A stretch of 64,000 nucleotides of DNA from Chaenocephalus aceratus (GCA_023974075.1 CM043793.1:10410788-10474787), one strand, 5' to 3'. Positions 23,601 to 37,661 are shown, numbered from the stretch's first letter. Notes: a model not told the origin generated them from the letters alone. Numbers and translations: made by a program.

Positions 23601-26600
23601 GGAGGGAACTTCAGTATAATAGGTGTTTACACAAAAAAGAGACATAATTGACAGACTGTATTGTGTGCTGGACTAAAATATGTGTGGTTGGATCTGGTTA
23701 CAGGTGCAAACATTTTAAGATGTCTAGGCCCGTATTTATCAAACATCCCAGAATCCCTCCTGGGAATCACCCTGAAAGTTGAACTGAAAAGCAAGCTCAG
23801 AGAAGGAAAGGCTTTCTGAGAATTAAGGGTATGAAGCTTCCTAGAAGAAAGAGGACTACCCCTGGGACAGAGTGTGACGACACTGGTTCATGGGCACTCA
23901 AAGTCATATTATGTATTGTTGTTGGAGTGGTGGAAGAATTTCTCAGTTCTTGGTACTTTATGAAAAGTACTTATACCACAGTGTAAAGTGCGATGGCCGA
24001 CAGGTGCAAACGTGCAAAACGGCCTGAAAAACACTTCCATTAGGAGGAATGTGTGCAGATTCAGAAACGATGTGAATATAAAACAGAAATGTTCCAAAAA
24101 CACATGCAAATTAAGAAACATCTTCAGCAACTTGAAAACATTCACCAACTTCACTAAACATGTGCAGGGTTTACTTAAAGCGTTAGTTAGTCTGTTTCAT
24201 ACGGTAATTGTAAGTTTCGTCAGTATATCTGAAATGACTAGCTTAGCTACTAGCTTACAGATCTGCATATCAGAGGGAATCATGTGGTCACATTGTTCAA
24301 ATAAACCAATACAACTCGATCTAAAAAATAATATTTGGCAATATTAATCTAAAATCCTTCTAAACTAACCAAATCAATGTCATCGGGGAAAAAAACACAT
24401 CTGTATAAAAATCTCTAAATCGCAACCGTTCCCAATGTTTGTGTAGGAGAAATGGAATACACATGCACATTATCAGATGTGTATTATTGATGTAATGTGC
24501 CAGAAAGGTTAGTTGTCATGGACAGAAATCATTCATTTCTACTGATACTAAAATACTTTGGACTGAGGAACCTTTTCGGAAAGTATTGCATCCTATATGA
24601 GTTCAGTCATGGAAAATAATAAGTCGTCAAACATGATATTTATAATTTCCCTCTCACAAAGGGAGATTTAGATCTCTAAGTATCTGTCCTTTGACATAAT
24701 GTCATATAGTGCAGCTCTGGAATAAGTGCGACTGTACTTCTTATGATTATATAAATGTATGTATTTTTTATAGCACATTCTTACTTTTCACTTTATAATG
24801 GAGAAAGCCCGGGTAAAATACAGTGTTCAGATTCTCTTACACTTTGTAATCATTATCCTAAAAGTAGACCTACATTTGCATCAATAATAATATTTTAACC
24901 AGACAGATTTCCTTCTCTGGGTTTACATTTCTATTCCATGTGTATAACTGAATTTTAGTACAAAATAATATCACCTATTTCAAAGACTCATCTGGGTCAA
25001 ATTCTGGCAGAGATGAACCGTCACATCTCCAGCCTTTCCCATGAGACCTGAACGCAGCACAGTGCTGGTTACGGCCCTCGGATGTAAACTGCCCAATGAG
25101 AGGGGGGGGGGGCTGGGGACCTCTGGGACTAGCGACAGCCGTGATTAATAAGCTTAAAGCAAGATTCACGGTTCCAGTTGGAGAAGAAAGAGGCAAAGAA
25201 AGACATGTTTTTCTATTTTTAGCTGCAAGCAAAACAAAGTCAGGGAATCCAATTCACAGCCAGGCAGCCGGACTAATGCGGGGTAAACGAGGGGAAACAC
25301 ACGCATAAGTAAATAAAAGTGAAGTGGGTAATTGGTGTTTGAATCACTTTGCCTATATGGATTATGGGGCATTAAAGCATCACTTCTCACCCGTTAACAC
25401 ACACATGCTGCGAGGTGATGACAGGCAGAAGTGCAGTATAACGCTTAAATTATTCATACATGATGATCACTTGCAAAACACCTAACTGAATCAGACCATG
25501 TTTTCACACACTAGCTCACAATACTTTTAAAAATAGAATCACATCTTTAAGCCCCCATTGCACTTGCTGATTAACACAAACACGTGTACAGGATGTATAG
25601 ATGGAGTACTGTGTGTGGAGTATAAGGACACGGAGAGGGCTGGTAAGATTGATAGCCAGGAGATAAGGAAGAGAATAAGAAAAGTGAGAAGGTGAACAGG
25701 GAGAGGTAACGACTGGCTTCAATTCTTATGCAAATAGTAAACAGAGAAGATTGAATATAAATAACTTTAGATGTTAAATAAGTGTAGTGGAGAAAAAACT
25801 ATAAAATGTCCTCTCTGAAATGTTGAGATGCCTAAACTACTAGAACATTGTTGTTTGGTTACATATTAGACACATTACAATGATTTTTGAGCACTACAGG
25901 AGATGAACCGCTGTTATCTCCATCCACACCTGCTTTCTACAGCTCCACATGAACATCACACTAAATATATCCACCATAAAACTGCATCACCATTACAAAA
26001 CACCTGCCTACGAACTTGAAATCATAAGAGACCACGTTTTTAAATGAGATGGAAATTAAATAAATGGAAAAGCGAAGACATCGTTTCATTATTAACAAAT
26101 GTGTTTCTTTGCTAATTTGCTACTTTGAGCAAATACATGTTCTACTGAGCAAAACACGGCCATTAGAGATATCAGGTTAATTACCAATATTACATTTGAT
26201 AAGTTTTCCCTGTTGCTTACCTGGATAATTAGAATTTATATTGCCTGAGACAATAAATTGTATTCACTTTTTCGACATGTTTAGACCGTGGAGGAATGCT
26301 CAAGCTAAATGTGAGCCTTATAGAACTATTATTGTTGATCCACTTCGTGGTACGATGAAGAAAGTCTCCCTCATTAAACTGTAATTATTCGTTCATGCAG
26401 GCCAAACTTAATTATAAGTCTTCATAAATCTTATCAATGTAATCCCACTGTTTAATTGCCTGTGAGTGTATTCATCTTATGACACATTAACATACATGTG
26501 TTTGATTTTAATTGCTGACACTCAATGAGACAGATGGATCACTCAATTTTAAAGGAGGTGAAACTGATGTGCTTCGATGTCATTGTGTGGTTTACAGAAT

Positions 26601-27539
26601 GAAAATAGCCTAAAGCTATCATTTGATATCTTCTAAGGCAATTACTTTTCCTCATGTGTGGTCTTTCTTGTTGAAACAGGTTGAAGGGAAATCATTTAAA
26701 AAAAGACCTACTGGGACTCAGGCCAGCATTACAGTGAACTGCACCAAACTAATAGCTTGTTTTTTGCCCTCATTAATTGTTAAATAGTTGTATATTACGC
26801 TGTGGAAAAATGGCCAACGAAGTGAAGGTCATTTTTCATTTCATGTAACTTCAAGGCCCAGGGGAGGCGCTGTGTTTGGACAGTGTTTACTTTGTACTAT
26901 TATTGTACTGCTTTTTTTTCCCCAAACTGCACAAAAACTTCAAATGATGCCTTCTGTGTTTGAATAATACCAAAAAATACCACCCCAAACGGACCCAGGA
27001 ATTCACCACACATCACTACTGCCTGCTTTTAAGAGTTGGGATTTGACATTTATGTGTAAAACTGAATGTGAAGATGAAGGAGGGCATAAATAAAAGGTTT
27101 AAATTAAAGCCAAAGTTAAAAGCAGTGATGGACTGGTGGGATAGCTCACATCGACTCTGTGTGTCTGTTCTACTCTCTCCTGTCCTCAGGCCATGGCAGG
27201 CTGAACGCAGAGCAGCTCGGCCCCCGTCGGCCCCCCACTCCCCAGGGACAGGGGGATTTGTCCTCCTGCGGCCTGTCCTGCCTACCTATAAACTCTCACA
27301 CTGGCTATGGGTCTCTCCCTCTTCAGGTTTTGATTTACAAATAGCCTTTCTTGGGCACATATAAAAGTAACTGTTTTTAGTGTAATGATGCCCATTTCAA
27401 AAAGAAAAAAATCATGAACATGTACAGTATATCGCACAAACTGTCAAATCCTTTGGGTTTTTGGGCTTTCTCACAAAGAGAACTGGATACAGTGTCGGAA
27501 GCGAGACCCTGTTCATTCCTTTGAAAGTTGCTCGGTGGC

Positions 27540-27850
27540 ACATGAAGCCAAAATGGCCGGCCTCTCGTACCAAAGTACCCGTAGAACGTGGGTATCTGCG
27601 TTTTGCTTTAGCTCGGCCTCGAAAAACTTCACACCTGATCTCGGATCAGTCGAATGAATAGAGAGAGAAAATGACAGTGGATTCGGCTTTTAGCGCATAT
27701 AACAACTTTTAGATCCTTATGATTAAATTGTGTTTTTCTAATTATCAGCTGATTTACCGAAGTGACTTTCCCATTGTAAGTCAATGAGAAAAACGTTTTT
27801 TTGGGCCTCATGACGTCACAGACCAACACAAAAGTACCGCCGTTTGGCCA
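27540..27850. repeat. Possible repeat with a GC-richer block
   Basis: This block (AAAATGGCCGGCC..., then TTCCCATTGTAAGTCAATGAG and CTCATGACGTCACAG) differs in composition from its AT-rich surroundings and has wording often seen in teleost DNA transposons. No inverted ends or target duplication were found and no second copy is in the window. Confidence 0.3.
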
Positions 27851-29475
27851 CCACAAAAATGTGTACTATTCATTTCCTGAATTTGCTATATGGTTTTCAC
27901 TTTCTTTGGTTCACATTCTTTTTTTAATTCAGTAGGTCCTATATGACCTATATGTTCATAGAACAGTATGTGTAAGCTTAACTGTATGCATTAAACTAAA
28001 ACAGAGCATTTTCTGTCAGCTCAGATTTTAGTGTTGCATTTTTAAACTGTAGTATGTGCTCACGTGTTATGCATAATGAGCAGAGGACACGTTTTCCAAA
28101 CTCAATATCTTGGTTTCTTCTTTTTCTAAGGCTACATTGTTCTGTTGTGTTACCTAATACAGTTAAGTAGTAAAACGTCTCATTGTTATTTATTTTCTCT
28201 AATATTTACTGGTATTCCAGAAGTAATGGAAATGTTCCTCTTCTTAAGAAGACATATCTAGCAGTCACTATTTGAAGTAATTCAACTTTGTTAAAGTCTA
28301 AGAAACTTTAAAACACCTCTTAAAGACCTGAATTCTAATATGTTTTCCTCACCTCGACTTCACCTTAACATACTCAGTAGGGAAACTGCAAGGGGCTCCA
28401 ATGTGTCCTCCTTTACACAGCAGTGTTTGCAGAACTTAAATTCAATGTCCTGGTTTATCTTCATTTGATTACGTCTTACAACCTGGGTATGTTTCACATT
28501 CAATAGCTGATATGACAGTATGGCCGTGAAGTTTGTTCGTGTCAAATCCAGCAGAATCAAAGAGAGAACACTCGATTCTTGAATCCCTGTTGTGTACCGA
28601 CAACAAACTTTCACACAGGGAGAAATCAATCAAAGAACAAATCAGAGCTGCCATCTTCCACCCACAGCGGTGGAAAGAACATTAAAATGCAACACAGCTA
28701 CAAAACACAATGTTATTTGGCAGCGAGCACAGAATGACACTCACACTTTTTGATGCTAGTTAGCTACATTTTTATGCCTGTAAACATTTTCAGACATTTT
28801 TAGGGCATTGTGGTAAGTAGGAATGTGCGTAAAATAAAAATGTGATGACAACTTTATCCCAAAATAACTGCTGAGATGTACCAAGTATCCCAGATTTAGC
28901 ACGGTGTGTTGTTGTGTTATTTATCTTCTTCTGAAGTATGAACCACTGAGAACTTTCAGGACAAGTCTCAGAGTCAAAAACTGCTGGGTCCATATCTTGG
29001 TAGGTTTGTTCTGTCAGGGTTCAGCAGGAAGTTGAACCCAGTTAAAAATGAGGTTTCTGATAGTCTATTAAAAACATGGTTAGTGAGGAATCAGCTCTGT
29101 CAACACTGATACAATCTATTGCCCTGTGCAGCTCTCTGTCTGTCTGCACTGCCTGTGCCTCTTCTTGCTATGTAATATGTATGTTTTGTTTATTACTGGG
29201 GTTTTTTATATTTTATTAACATGTCCTATACTCTATGTCGCATGTTTTTACTGATTGTATTTGTTTGTTGTTTTAAATGAAATGTGTCTTTAAGGTGAAA
29301 AATAGACTCTTGGCTAAATGTTTGTGTATGTGAACTGTCCCTGTTGAATAAATAAAAGATGGTTGTGCTGTGAAAGGGTGAAAAGATAAAAAGGAACCAG
29401 GTCTGTCCCAGCTGGTGTTTCCAGAGACACACATATTACTGCCCCGCACACCCAGCACCCTTTGCAGCTAAGTAC

Positions 29476-29623
29476 CTTGGCGACACTCGGGGCAGCATCG
29501 GCCCTCCTGGGTGATGACCAGGGTCCCTGGCGGGCAGGTGGGGCAGGAGTGCAGATAACAAGTCACCTGAGCATCCCGACACTCACAATCCCTGCAACCG
29601 CTATCGCTCCATCGAGCCAGGTC
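29476..29623 (-). CDS. fras1: fras1 exon: main part of VWC module 6
   Basis: 148 nt, phase 0 to phase 1, TTTTCAG acceptor, GTACTT donor. It reads DLARWSDSGCRDCECRDAQ and later GTLVITQEGRCCPEC, the W...C-x2-C-x-C and CCPEC signatures of a VWC domain. It completes the module begun in the exon at 31027-31116 and ends the VWC series. From memory of the human protein this module carries a short insertion there that is absent here (inference). Confidence 0.92.
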
Positions 29624-31026
29624 CTGAAAAGAAAAAGGTGTGTAGAAGGTGTAGAGCTTGTTTTTCTAGCAGGATGCCCAATCACAAACCTTTTATCCAG
29701 GGATCCAATCTGAGGGAAGAAATGTGCAGTCTGTTATTTCTCCTGTGCAACAATTTCCCTGTGGTCATCAATCTCTACCTTAGTACCAGTAGGGGAGACT
29801 GACATACTATATAGAATGGATCTTCACATGAGTGTACGTTGATGGAAGTAGTAAGAATATCTACAACGCAATCATCTATCAAACTTTTTCCTTTTATACC
29901 TTATGCTCAAGAAACATGTGGCCCAACATGCTTCCAAACAACGTTTTGCAAGTACATTTAATTTCCTAAAGTGTGTTGTATAGATTGTGGTTCATGTAAA
30001 TGGTCTGCAAAGGCCTTCAGAGGGAGTTTCTCTCCCACGCAGTCCTCCCCCCGAAAAGCCTCCATTGGACTCCTTTGTTTACTTCCGTAACATGGTGACA
30101 TCACTATAACACTCGCGCTTCCATTGGCTAGCGCTCCAACACATTCTCTTCAATGACATTAAGCCAAATAAGTGTGTTCCCATTTTCAGACAGTCAAGTC
30201 TTGAGATAAGTGAAGACTGAATTGTTCTCTTTATTGGCTGCTTTAAATAGCTTGTTACCAGCACAGTAGTGCTAATAAATAACCTTAACAGATAAGTGAA
30301 AGGGAAAAATGGTTATTTATTCCTGCTCATTAACTTTCCCCAATGTGATTTATTTGTTACCTGGAAGCTAAACCAGGAATTATCTAGTCACAAAATGGCT
30401 GCTTTAACCTTTCAAAAAGGTGAGAAAATGCATTTATTATTCACATGTGTAGGTGCAAAATAAGTATGCAGTCCTATGCAGTATCCATCCTTGTTTACAA
30501 CTGGTAAGATAATTCCTCGGGGAAACAAAGAAAAATCTATAGGAAAAGCTCTCTCTACACTCGCTCTGAGCCTCGGCTTTGGCTGAATGTCCTGCAGCAT
30601 TTAATGAGCTATCCTCCATGGCTGGAAATGTCAAAAATGAAATCCTTTGCATTCTGGGTTTCCAATACTAGCCTATAAATAATTAAGGTCATTCTAGAAT
30701 AATAAAGGTTTCTTATAACAGGCTTGTAGCTGACAACTCTCTCTTAAAATGGACATTAACTTCATGTCACAGCAACTCTTACACCCAGTGTTTGCATTTA
30801 TATATTTATAACCAGCTTAATATTGATGTGTTTGGTTGTTTGTGTAGCAGCCTCCTCTGCAGTGAGCCTTTATGGCACTTACTTTCTTTTTACTTCTGAG
30901 AATGGAGAGTTCACAGAAGCCCTGTGGCGTCTTTGTCTCACCCACACAGCTTGGATTTCTTGCCTGATTTAGCAACTTCCCTCCCTTGCTTATGTGCAAA
31001 CAAAGTCATAAGAATATAAAAAGTAC
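29624..31026 (-). other. fras1: fras1 intron
   Basis: 1.4 kb, phase 0. It contains a copy of the dispersed repeat at about 29990-30150. The rest is AT-rich and unassigned. Confidence 0.85.
29990..30150. repeat. Dispersed teleost repeat, copy 2
   Basis: It shares TGGTCTGCAAAGGC, CCTTTGTTTACTTCCGTAA and CATTGGCTAGCGCTCC in the same order with 7930-8110, so it is homologous over at least 130 bp. Confidence 0.6.
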
Positions 31027-31116
31027 CTTGTAGGATTTCCCCTCGTACAAACAGGAGGGTTTGGCAGAGGAACATTCCGGGCAGCACTTCCCAGGCAGGT
31101 GGATAAGCTCCGCTCC
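31027..31116 (-). CDS. fras1: fras1 exon: end of VWC module 5 and start of module 6
   Basis: 90 nt, phase 0 to 0, CTCACAG acceptor and GTACTT donor. It reads GAELIHLPGKCCPECSSAKP, then SCLYEGKSYK. The CCPEC closes module 5 and the CLYEG opens module 6. Matches the FRAS1 order. Confidence 0.92.
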
Positions 31117-34100
31117 CTGTGAGAGATAGATATATTTTTGAATTCATATTTAAGGGGAAATCATCATAAAACAGAAGAAAAATAGTTATGTATAAAAGCA
31201 ATGTTTCCGTAACATTTGACTGAACTGGTTTTCTTGGTAATGTTCTACCTCTGGTTACCACAGTTGACTTTGTTTTCCACTGTAGTTATCTGCAGTCATA
31301 GTCAGTCCAATTCAATTAAACTGTATTTAATTGTAGTTTGAAAACTTCATTGAAAATAATTGTCATTATTTGTACATTTAAATGCTTCAGTTGTCATATA
31401 TAGTATCACAATCACATTTGGCAAGCGATTGGGAGGAAATCACACGTATTAATGGGGCAAGGCCTGATTTATTTGTTGAATTGGTGATAATAAACCCCTT
31501 GTATACTTAAACCAAAAGATAGCATAAAGGGTTTGTTTTCAGCTGGGTGTGCTGTAAAGGATTACAGAAAAACAGCAGGCCTATGTATTTATGAAAATTG
31601 GACCGATGAGTGGGAAAAGTCAAAAGATAAGATAGTATTGCAAAGCATTTGTTAGTGATAAGGATGGAATTAACAAAACTATGTTTCTTTATGATTATGC
31701 GGTGATTCAGCTATGTTGGTACTTTATGCTTACATAGCATTGCAAGCAATATCTTGAGTGGAAACCTTGTATGTCTATGATGTTGCAGCAGTGTAAAAAT
31801 CTGCCCTGATTACCAAAAATGTTCCACATGTATTTTTGATTTTGTTGGCTTACAAAAGCCTGACGCAATCTGCTTAGCCCATAGACCTTGTAATCCTTTA
31901 ATAAGAATTAAACGTTAAAAATATCTAAATGGTGGTTATAAGCTCCACATATTCCAATGGCAATATGCCACTGAAGGAATTTTGAAATGCTAAGAAATCC
32001 CTATGGGACCATTACGGTGCACAGGTGGCACCATAAGGAATCATAACCCCCCTCCTTTCCTATTATTACTGTGCCACAGTGCCTTTCTCTGCATATTGAC
32101 CCTAACATGTCAGTAAACCCATAACGTCCTCCACAGGGAGAGAAAAACTACATGGCTCTGATCTTCTTAGCTGAGTGACCTTGCATAATTCAGAGCTGGA
32201 CAAATGCCTATTAGGTTACTTACGGTTAATGACACTTAGCAGCTGTAATTATCACTGTAATATATGATAAATTAGGATTTTGTTTGCCAGCGGCAGGGAA
32301 TATTAGCGAAGTAATATTATAATTGCTTGACATCAGAAAAAAAAGAAAAAGGAGTAAAGTTGACAGCGCTGAGCTTAAAGTGGGTCATTTGTGGGATAAG
32401 AGAAACTATGGGAACTCTGGCTAGATATCTTAACAAATGTGCTGTTTTCATTGTCCCAAAAAACTCCCACGTCAAATGTCCTACATTCCTGTGCCAAGTC
32501 TTGAAGCATGTCTTTACATTTAGGTAACTTATGTGGTGTTCATTTTAGGCAAATTTCACGTGGGGATAGTATGGATTAAAATAAAACATACAATCTCACA
32601 CTGGGCATATTTGTTTTTCTTTAAGTATTTAGCTGGTTAAAAAACCAGCACACTGAAATTACACAAAAGGAACTAAAGTATCAAACTGTAAAAAGTCAAT
32701 ACCTTATAAGCTTTTTTTATATTTTATCATCAATGCATTCATGATGCAGGTCACATGCTAACTAAGATAGCTCGCTTTGGGCTACAGATAAGCTAACAAG
32801 CTAACGGACTAAATTTAGCATGTTTAGAATTACTTTTTTGTTAATTTTTGGACTGCAACTTCTTGAATTAGGCTTTGTAATAGTATCTTACCTTTGGGCG
32901 TTTTCACTAGTCATCAGTCTAAGTAGACATTTAGTTAAAGCCCATAATCACAAATTAGCTTTAAACAGCTTTACAATAGCTATACTGTAGCATACATCAC
33001 CCCATGCCTCTCCCCAAAACAGCCTTTCAAGTCAGGTAATTAAGTGAAGTTACATGTGTGTGTACAGCTGTGTCCAGCTACCACACAGATATATTGAGTC
33101 TCACTCTTCCTTTGAAATTACTCCACCTGACCTGAGTGACCCATGGTCACTCACATGGTGAATGCAGACAACCATGTAACCTTAAATGATCACCTGACCC
33201 TTAAATCACACCGAATCTCCTAACTACAAATTAAGATAGTTATATCAGACCTTGTGAACTGGTACATTTCACAGCAGCAAATTACACAGACTCTATAGAA
33301 CTGAATTAAGTAACTATGACATCTTCCATTATCTTATAGGGGCTAATTTGAAGGCGAGGAGGAAATGGGATTTCTTGCTGCTGACATTTTGCGGGCACAT
33401 TTTTGGGGTCAAGAGAAGTACGTTTAAAGCAGGTGGAGCCTACAGGAAAGTAACCTTGGATCTATAGATGATGTCTCACACTAATACATAATAAAAATAA
33501 ACCATTAAATACAGCAAGTGTTATTATCTATGTATTCTTACATGCCTTTTTTAATGCTAATTTACACTGAATGTATGGTATTGCTATGTTGGTAAAAGTA
33601 ACTGGAAAAAATGTGATCTCCACTCTTTTGAATGCCACTCTTAATATTAGGCATTGCAATAATATCTTAACTTTTGACTTTTTCATTTGTCATCAGTCTA
33701 AGCAGGTAGCCTACTAAGTACATTTAAGATGGGCATGTATGATAGCCTGATCTCGCAAATCATACATTTGTCCTTTACAACTCTACAGTTAAGACTTATC
33801 TGAAACCAATACTCTATATAATCTATAATGTTTTACTAAGGTAAAGACAAATGATCATACAACTCTGGCTAATTGTCTCACCAGCAATTATTACTTTCTC
33901 TGTTTTTAGTATTTGCAGACAGTAGACCAATGCTATTCTTGCAACAAGGTATCCTACAAGTAATGTATTGCCGAATGGAAAAAGATATTGTGACCAAAGT
34001 GTAGTCAGGTTCAATTTCTAAGCTCTGTGGCTCTGCTTAATAACATTTTATCAAACACTTTCCAGCCCTTTGAGGACATTTATGCCCCCCGAGGAAATGT

Positions 34101-34184
34101 CTGTGACAAGAAAATAAACGAGTACAGTTTCCTATAATGAGCCCAGATTTGCTCTAAAGAAGTCCTTTTATCTGTCAGGCTCAC
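31117..34184 (-). other. fras1: fras1 intron
   Basis: 3.1 kb, phase 0, AT-rich. I saw no exon, element or notable repeat in it. Confidence 0.85.
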
Positions 34185-34376
34185 CTGGGGACATTGAACA
34201 CGAGCACACTCGGCCCTCTGGCAGAGGACCTGACCCCGGTTGCAGTTACAGAATTCGCAGCCCGTGCCATTCCACATGTCTCCATGGTAACGCACCGCCC
34301 CCTCGTACAGGCAGCTTCCCTTGGCGGCGGCGCATTCATCACAGCACTGACCAGTGCGCTTCACTTTGGTCTGACC
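34185..34376 (-). CDS. fras1: fras1 exon: end of VWC module 4 and most of module 5
   Basis: 192 nt, phase 0 to 0, CTTGCAG acceptor and GTGAGC donor. It reads GQTKVKRTGQCCDECAAAKG, then SCLYEGAVRYHGDMWNGTGC and a run with CEFCNCNRGQVLCQRAEC. This is the most diagnostic exon: the VRY-x-x-(D/E)MW and CEFC-x-C wording closely follows FRAS1 module 5 (recalled). Confidence 0.95.
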
Positions 34377-34939
34377 CTGCAAGAAAGAAGTTAATGTTTG
34401 AGTTCGGTTTTCAAAACCGAGCTGTGAAAGAGAAAAGACAAAATCCAAGGCGCTAGAAAGAAATGCTGTTTTTGTTTGTGTGTTTCAGCAGAGAGAGATA
34501 AGACTATGAGGCAGAGAGTGTGTGTTTGCATTATTAAAGGGAAAGACACCAAGCAGTTCAGGAGCAAACATTTCTGACAACTTTATTTAAAAGTGCTGAG
34601 AGGTGGAGTAGATTTAGGCTACTGACACTTCAGATGTCACTTTACCAAAGCCTAGAATTTAAGATGCCCTTTATCTCACACCAACAGTTAGTGTTACTCT
34701 TAAAAATCGTATTCCTCCCCAAAAGACTTGTGGCAATGTGTTAAAAGTCACATTTACTAACAGAGAAGAGCAGGTAGTTATTGACTATTTTTTTACTTGT
34801 ATTTGCTTGTGTCAGAGTGGTGGTTTTGAGGCTTCGAGTCCAGCGGGACTGTCCTGTCTTTGCGGGGCTTTATTCTGTTTTATGTACTGCTTTTATCAGT
34901 GGACCGAATGGGCTGTGAGCTGAGAATATTTATACTTAA

Positions 34940-35723
34940 AGGTCACATGTCATGGCCATTTCCACTGATCATAATTCCATTGTTTTGGTCTACTAGAATA
35001 GATTTATACTGTGCAATTTTCCAAACTCACATTGGTTTCGCATACAGCATCTCTGTAAAGTATGTGTATTCACTCTCTCCACTAAACGGCTCGTTGCAGC
35101 TCTCCCCCCCCTCCCTGTGAGCACAGTGTGCTCTGATTGGTCGGGACGTTGTGAATCGCGCTAAGCTCCGTGGAGGTGTGATTTCCTTGTTTAGTGATAC
35201 ACAGCGAAACACAGCCAAACTCACCCTGAGCACACACAAAGTCACAGCCGAAGTAAAAACAATAAGTGTGGCTTGATATTGAGTAAGAAAAAGGTTGATA
35301 AACGCTGTGAGAATGGGTCTGCAGGGTGAATTTCGCTGCGATCCCAACTGTCTGTTATCAGCCTGCAGCCAGGGAGGAGAAATCAGCAGAGCTGCTTGCA
35401 CTGAGTGTGTGTGTGAGGAAGTCCGTGGATTGGTCAATTTGGACCAATCAGCGGGGGCTTAACGTAACGGCTCCGCGGACGTAACGTAACGGCTCCACGG
35501 ATTGGTCCATTTCGTTCCGGGGACGACATGACATCATGATGTACCCGGAAGAATCAAATGGACAGTGACGTATCTCCAACGAGGCGTTTTGGGGAGGTAT
35601 CTTCTGTGTTAGAGTTTTACTCCCTTTGAGGGTTTTGACTCTGCAGACCGTTTTACATGCATAAAAAAGCTTCATAACACGCAAGGGGACGGGCAATAAC
35701 CGGAAAAGCATGACATGTCACCT
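34940..35723. mobile_element. TTAA-target MITE, 784 bp
   Basis: It starts AGGTCACATGTCATGGCC and ends GGAAAAGCATGACATGTCACCT in inverted form (about 16-bp near-perfect termini). Flanking TTAA is present at 34936-34939 and 35724-35727. It is not coding. It contains tandem ACGTAACGGCTCC units near 35460-35500. Same transposon type as 6269-6774. Confidence 0.75.
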
Positions 35724-36539
35724 TTAAAGTTTTAGGTTAGGTTTAAAAAAAAATAATTAAAACCCTTAAATAGCAAACATTCCTCAAAGGTGTTTCCACT
35801 TACTGTACTTCACAGTAACAGCAGGAAGCCTGATAAGCACTACCCCGAAGCAGGTGTTCCCCCTTCAAAGGTTTTATAAGACCATAAAAGTCCTACCTCT
35901 TATGTAGTGGTTACTTTTGACTAGTTTGTGATTTTCAGTATTTTACAGAACAGAAACAGTATGAGTTAGCCCGTTCTTACAAAAAAACGTTTCAGATTAA
36001 TATCCTAGACTTGACTCATGGTCATTTATTTTGTAATAATGCGTACTCTTTATTGTACAGTGTCACTAATGACTTCTACTGTTTTATTGTTTTTATGGTG
36101 CTTTCCTGCAAAATAATTACTTCTTCTGCAGTAACAACAATCTGAAAAAAGGGTACAACTCTCATAAACATCACAAAATGTATCTACAAATACATTCTGT
36201 GTTTATCTAAGGTGTATATATGTTCTCCCTCTGTGCTATTGAGCTCCATTGTTCTTCAACAAAAATACACACACTAAAGTTTATTTTAATCACATGCTCC
36301 ATATTTCTGCTACATATCATCAATAGAGCACCAAATATGGATGTATGCACCCCTGAATATAGTGCCATAAAAATAAAGTGTTAACTCTAAGGACAGGGTC
36401 ACCAACCTTTTTAGGATTATTATTATATTATGATATGCTTACCTTTAACCGTTGTGTGCTGTTTGGGTCTGTGGGACCCGTTTTCAGTGTATACTAAAAG
36501 AAAATGTATGCAATCTAATATTTTAACCTGCTTTATTTG

Positions 36540-36600
36540 GGGGTGACCTCACATCCTCTAGGGGGGTCCGGGGGCATGCACCCCCGGGAAGGTTGTTTTT
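36540..36600. repeat. Possible repeat fragment with GGGGG...CCCCC palindrome
   Basis: It contains GGGGGCATGCACCCCC, a strong short palindrome within a G-rich phrase (GGGGGGTCCGGGGG) that recurs in teleost repeats as I recall. Family and limits unknown. Confidence 0.35.
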
Positions 36601-37317
36601 AATGCAGTTAAATGCATCAATCTGGTGCACTTTGAGCACAAATGAATTTATGGATACAGCTCTCAACACTCTTTCAATAATTCAAAGATCTTTAGGATAT
36701 GATCACAACCAATAACAAATCATTTAAACTTGTTTATTCTTATCTTATGTTACCTAGTTAGCATTCTTATTTGTCAAAACTACTGTTCGTTTGTCTTGTG
36801 GCCTGCGGCGAGGTCATTAGTACAGCTCTAATGAGATCAAGTAAATGTTTCCCAGTTTGGAAATCTTTCAGCTAGATAATATATTAATTAGTGGCTTGAG
36901 GGCTCAGATATATTTTTGTTTTGCTTCAAGAATATAAACTGAGTTTGGCCCTTAGAACCAAACACAGTGAAGCTGCATAAGGCTTCTGTGATAATATCAA
37001 GTGTTGTCATTTTAAAACCAAAATGTCCTACACTTCTACTACACCCTACTAATTAAATTTGGGTGGACGTCCATCTGCCTCCACAGGATGGGTTTGAAAG
37101 ACAAAGAGAAAGAGGAAGCAGGAAGAAAAATCAAAGTAGCAAGGCTAAAGTAATAATGGTAATAATATTTAATATATATTTGACAGATGTATTGGCATTA
37201 TTATGTACTTTGTCTGTACATTTAATGTCTGTGCGTCTGGATTGTGTTCACTCTCCGACTTCCTAACAAGAGTTCCAGCACAGAACAGGCGCCGCAAGCT
37301 GAAATTTGTATCAGCCT

Positions 37318-37320
<3 letters not shown>

Positions 37321-37396
<76 letters not shown>
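37321..37396. repeat. (TG)n microsatellite
   Basis: A pure TG run of about 76 bp in the intron just 3' (fras1 sense) of the 37560-37661 exon. Confidence 0.97.
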
Positions 37397-37397
<1 letters not shown>

Positions 37398-37559
37398 ACA
37401 TGCAGAGAGCAACATCTGTGTGGACTTGCATTGTTAAACAACTCTGAATCCATTTGAGTTTCAACACAGAGCCTAATGTATGAGGTGGATTTTGTATAAA
37501 ACAGAATTCCAATGAGTGTGTGTGTCTTTGTGTCTGTGTGTGTGTTTGAGACTACTCAC

Positions 37560-37661
37560 CTTGGCACAGGAAGCGGGCTGACAGGTGTGTGTGTGGCACT
37601 TAGACTGACCCCGGTCACACACACATGTGGTGCAGGCGTTCTTCTGCCACTGCTCGCCATG
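37560..37661 (-). CDS. fras1: fras1 exon: main part of VWC module 4
   Basis: 102 nt, phase 0 to 0, CTTGGCAG acceptor and GTGAGT donor. It reads HGEQWQKNACTTCVCDRGQ and then CHTHTCQPASCAK. HGEQW...NACTTC-x-CDRG is nearly word for word the FRAS1 module-4 signature. Both flanking introns are rich in TG/CA. Confidence 0.95.

Larger units (their letters stand above)
11137..29475 (-). other. fras1: Large fras1 intron separating VWC and furin-like exons
   Basis: An 18.3-kb GT-AG intron, phase 1. From low to high it contains a CA microsatellite, the Gypsy element (12551-17868) and the hAT element with nested LINE (18087-21896). It also holds a partial dispersed repeat near 23500-23600 and a possible repeat at 27540-27850. 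Roughly 24-27 kb and 28-29.4 kb are AT-rich with no recognisable exon or element. Confidence 0.8.
34377..37559 (-). other. fras1: fras1 intron
   Basis: 3.2 kb, phase 0. It holds the 784-bp TTAA-target MITE, a possible repeat near 36540-36600 and the TG run at 37321-37396. The remainder is AT-rich and unassigned. Confidence 0.85.
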
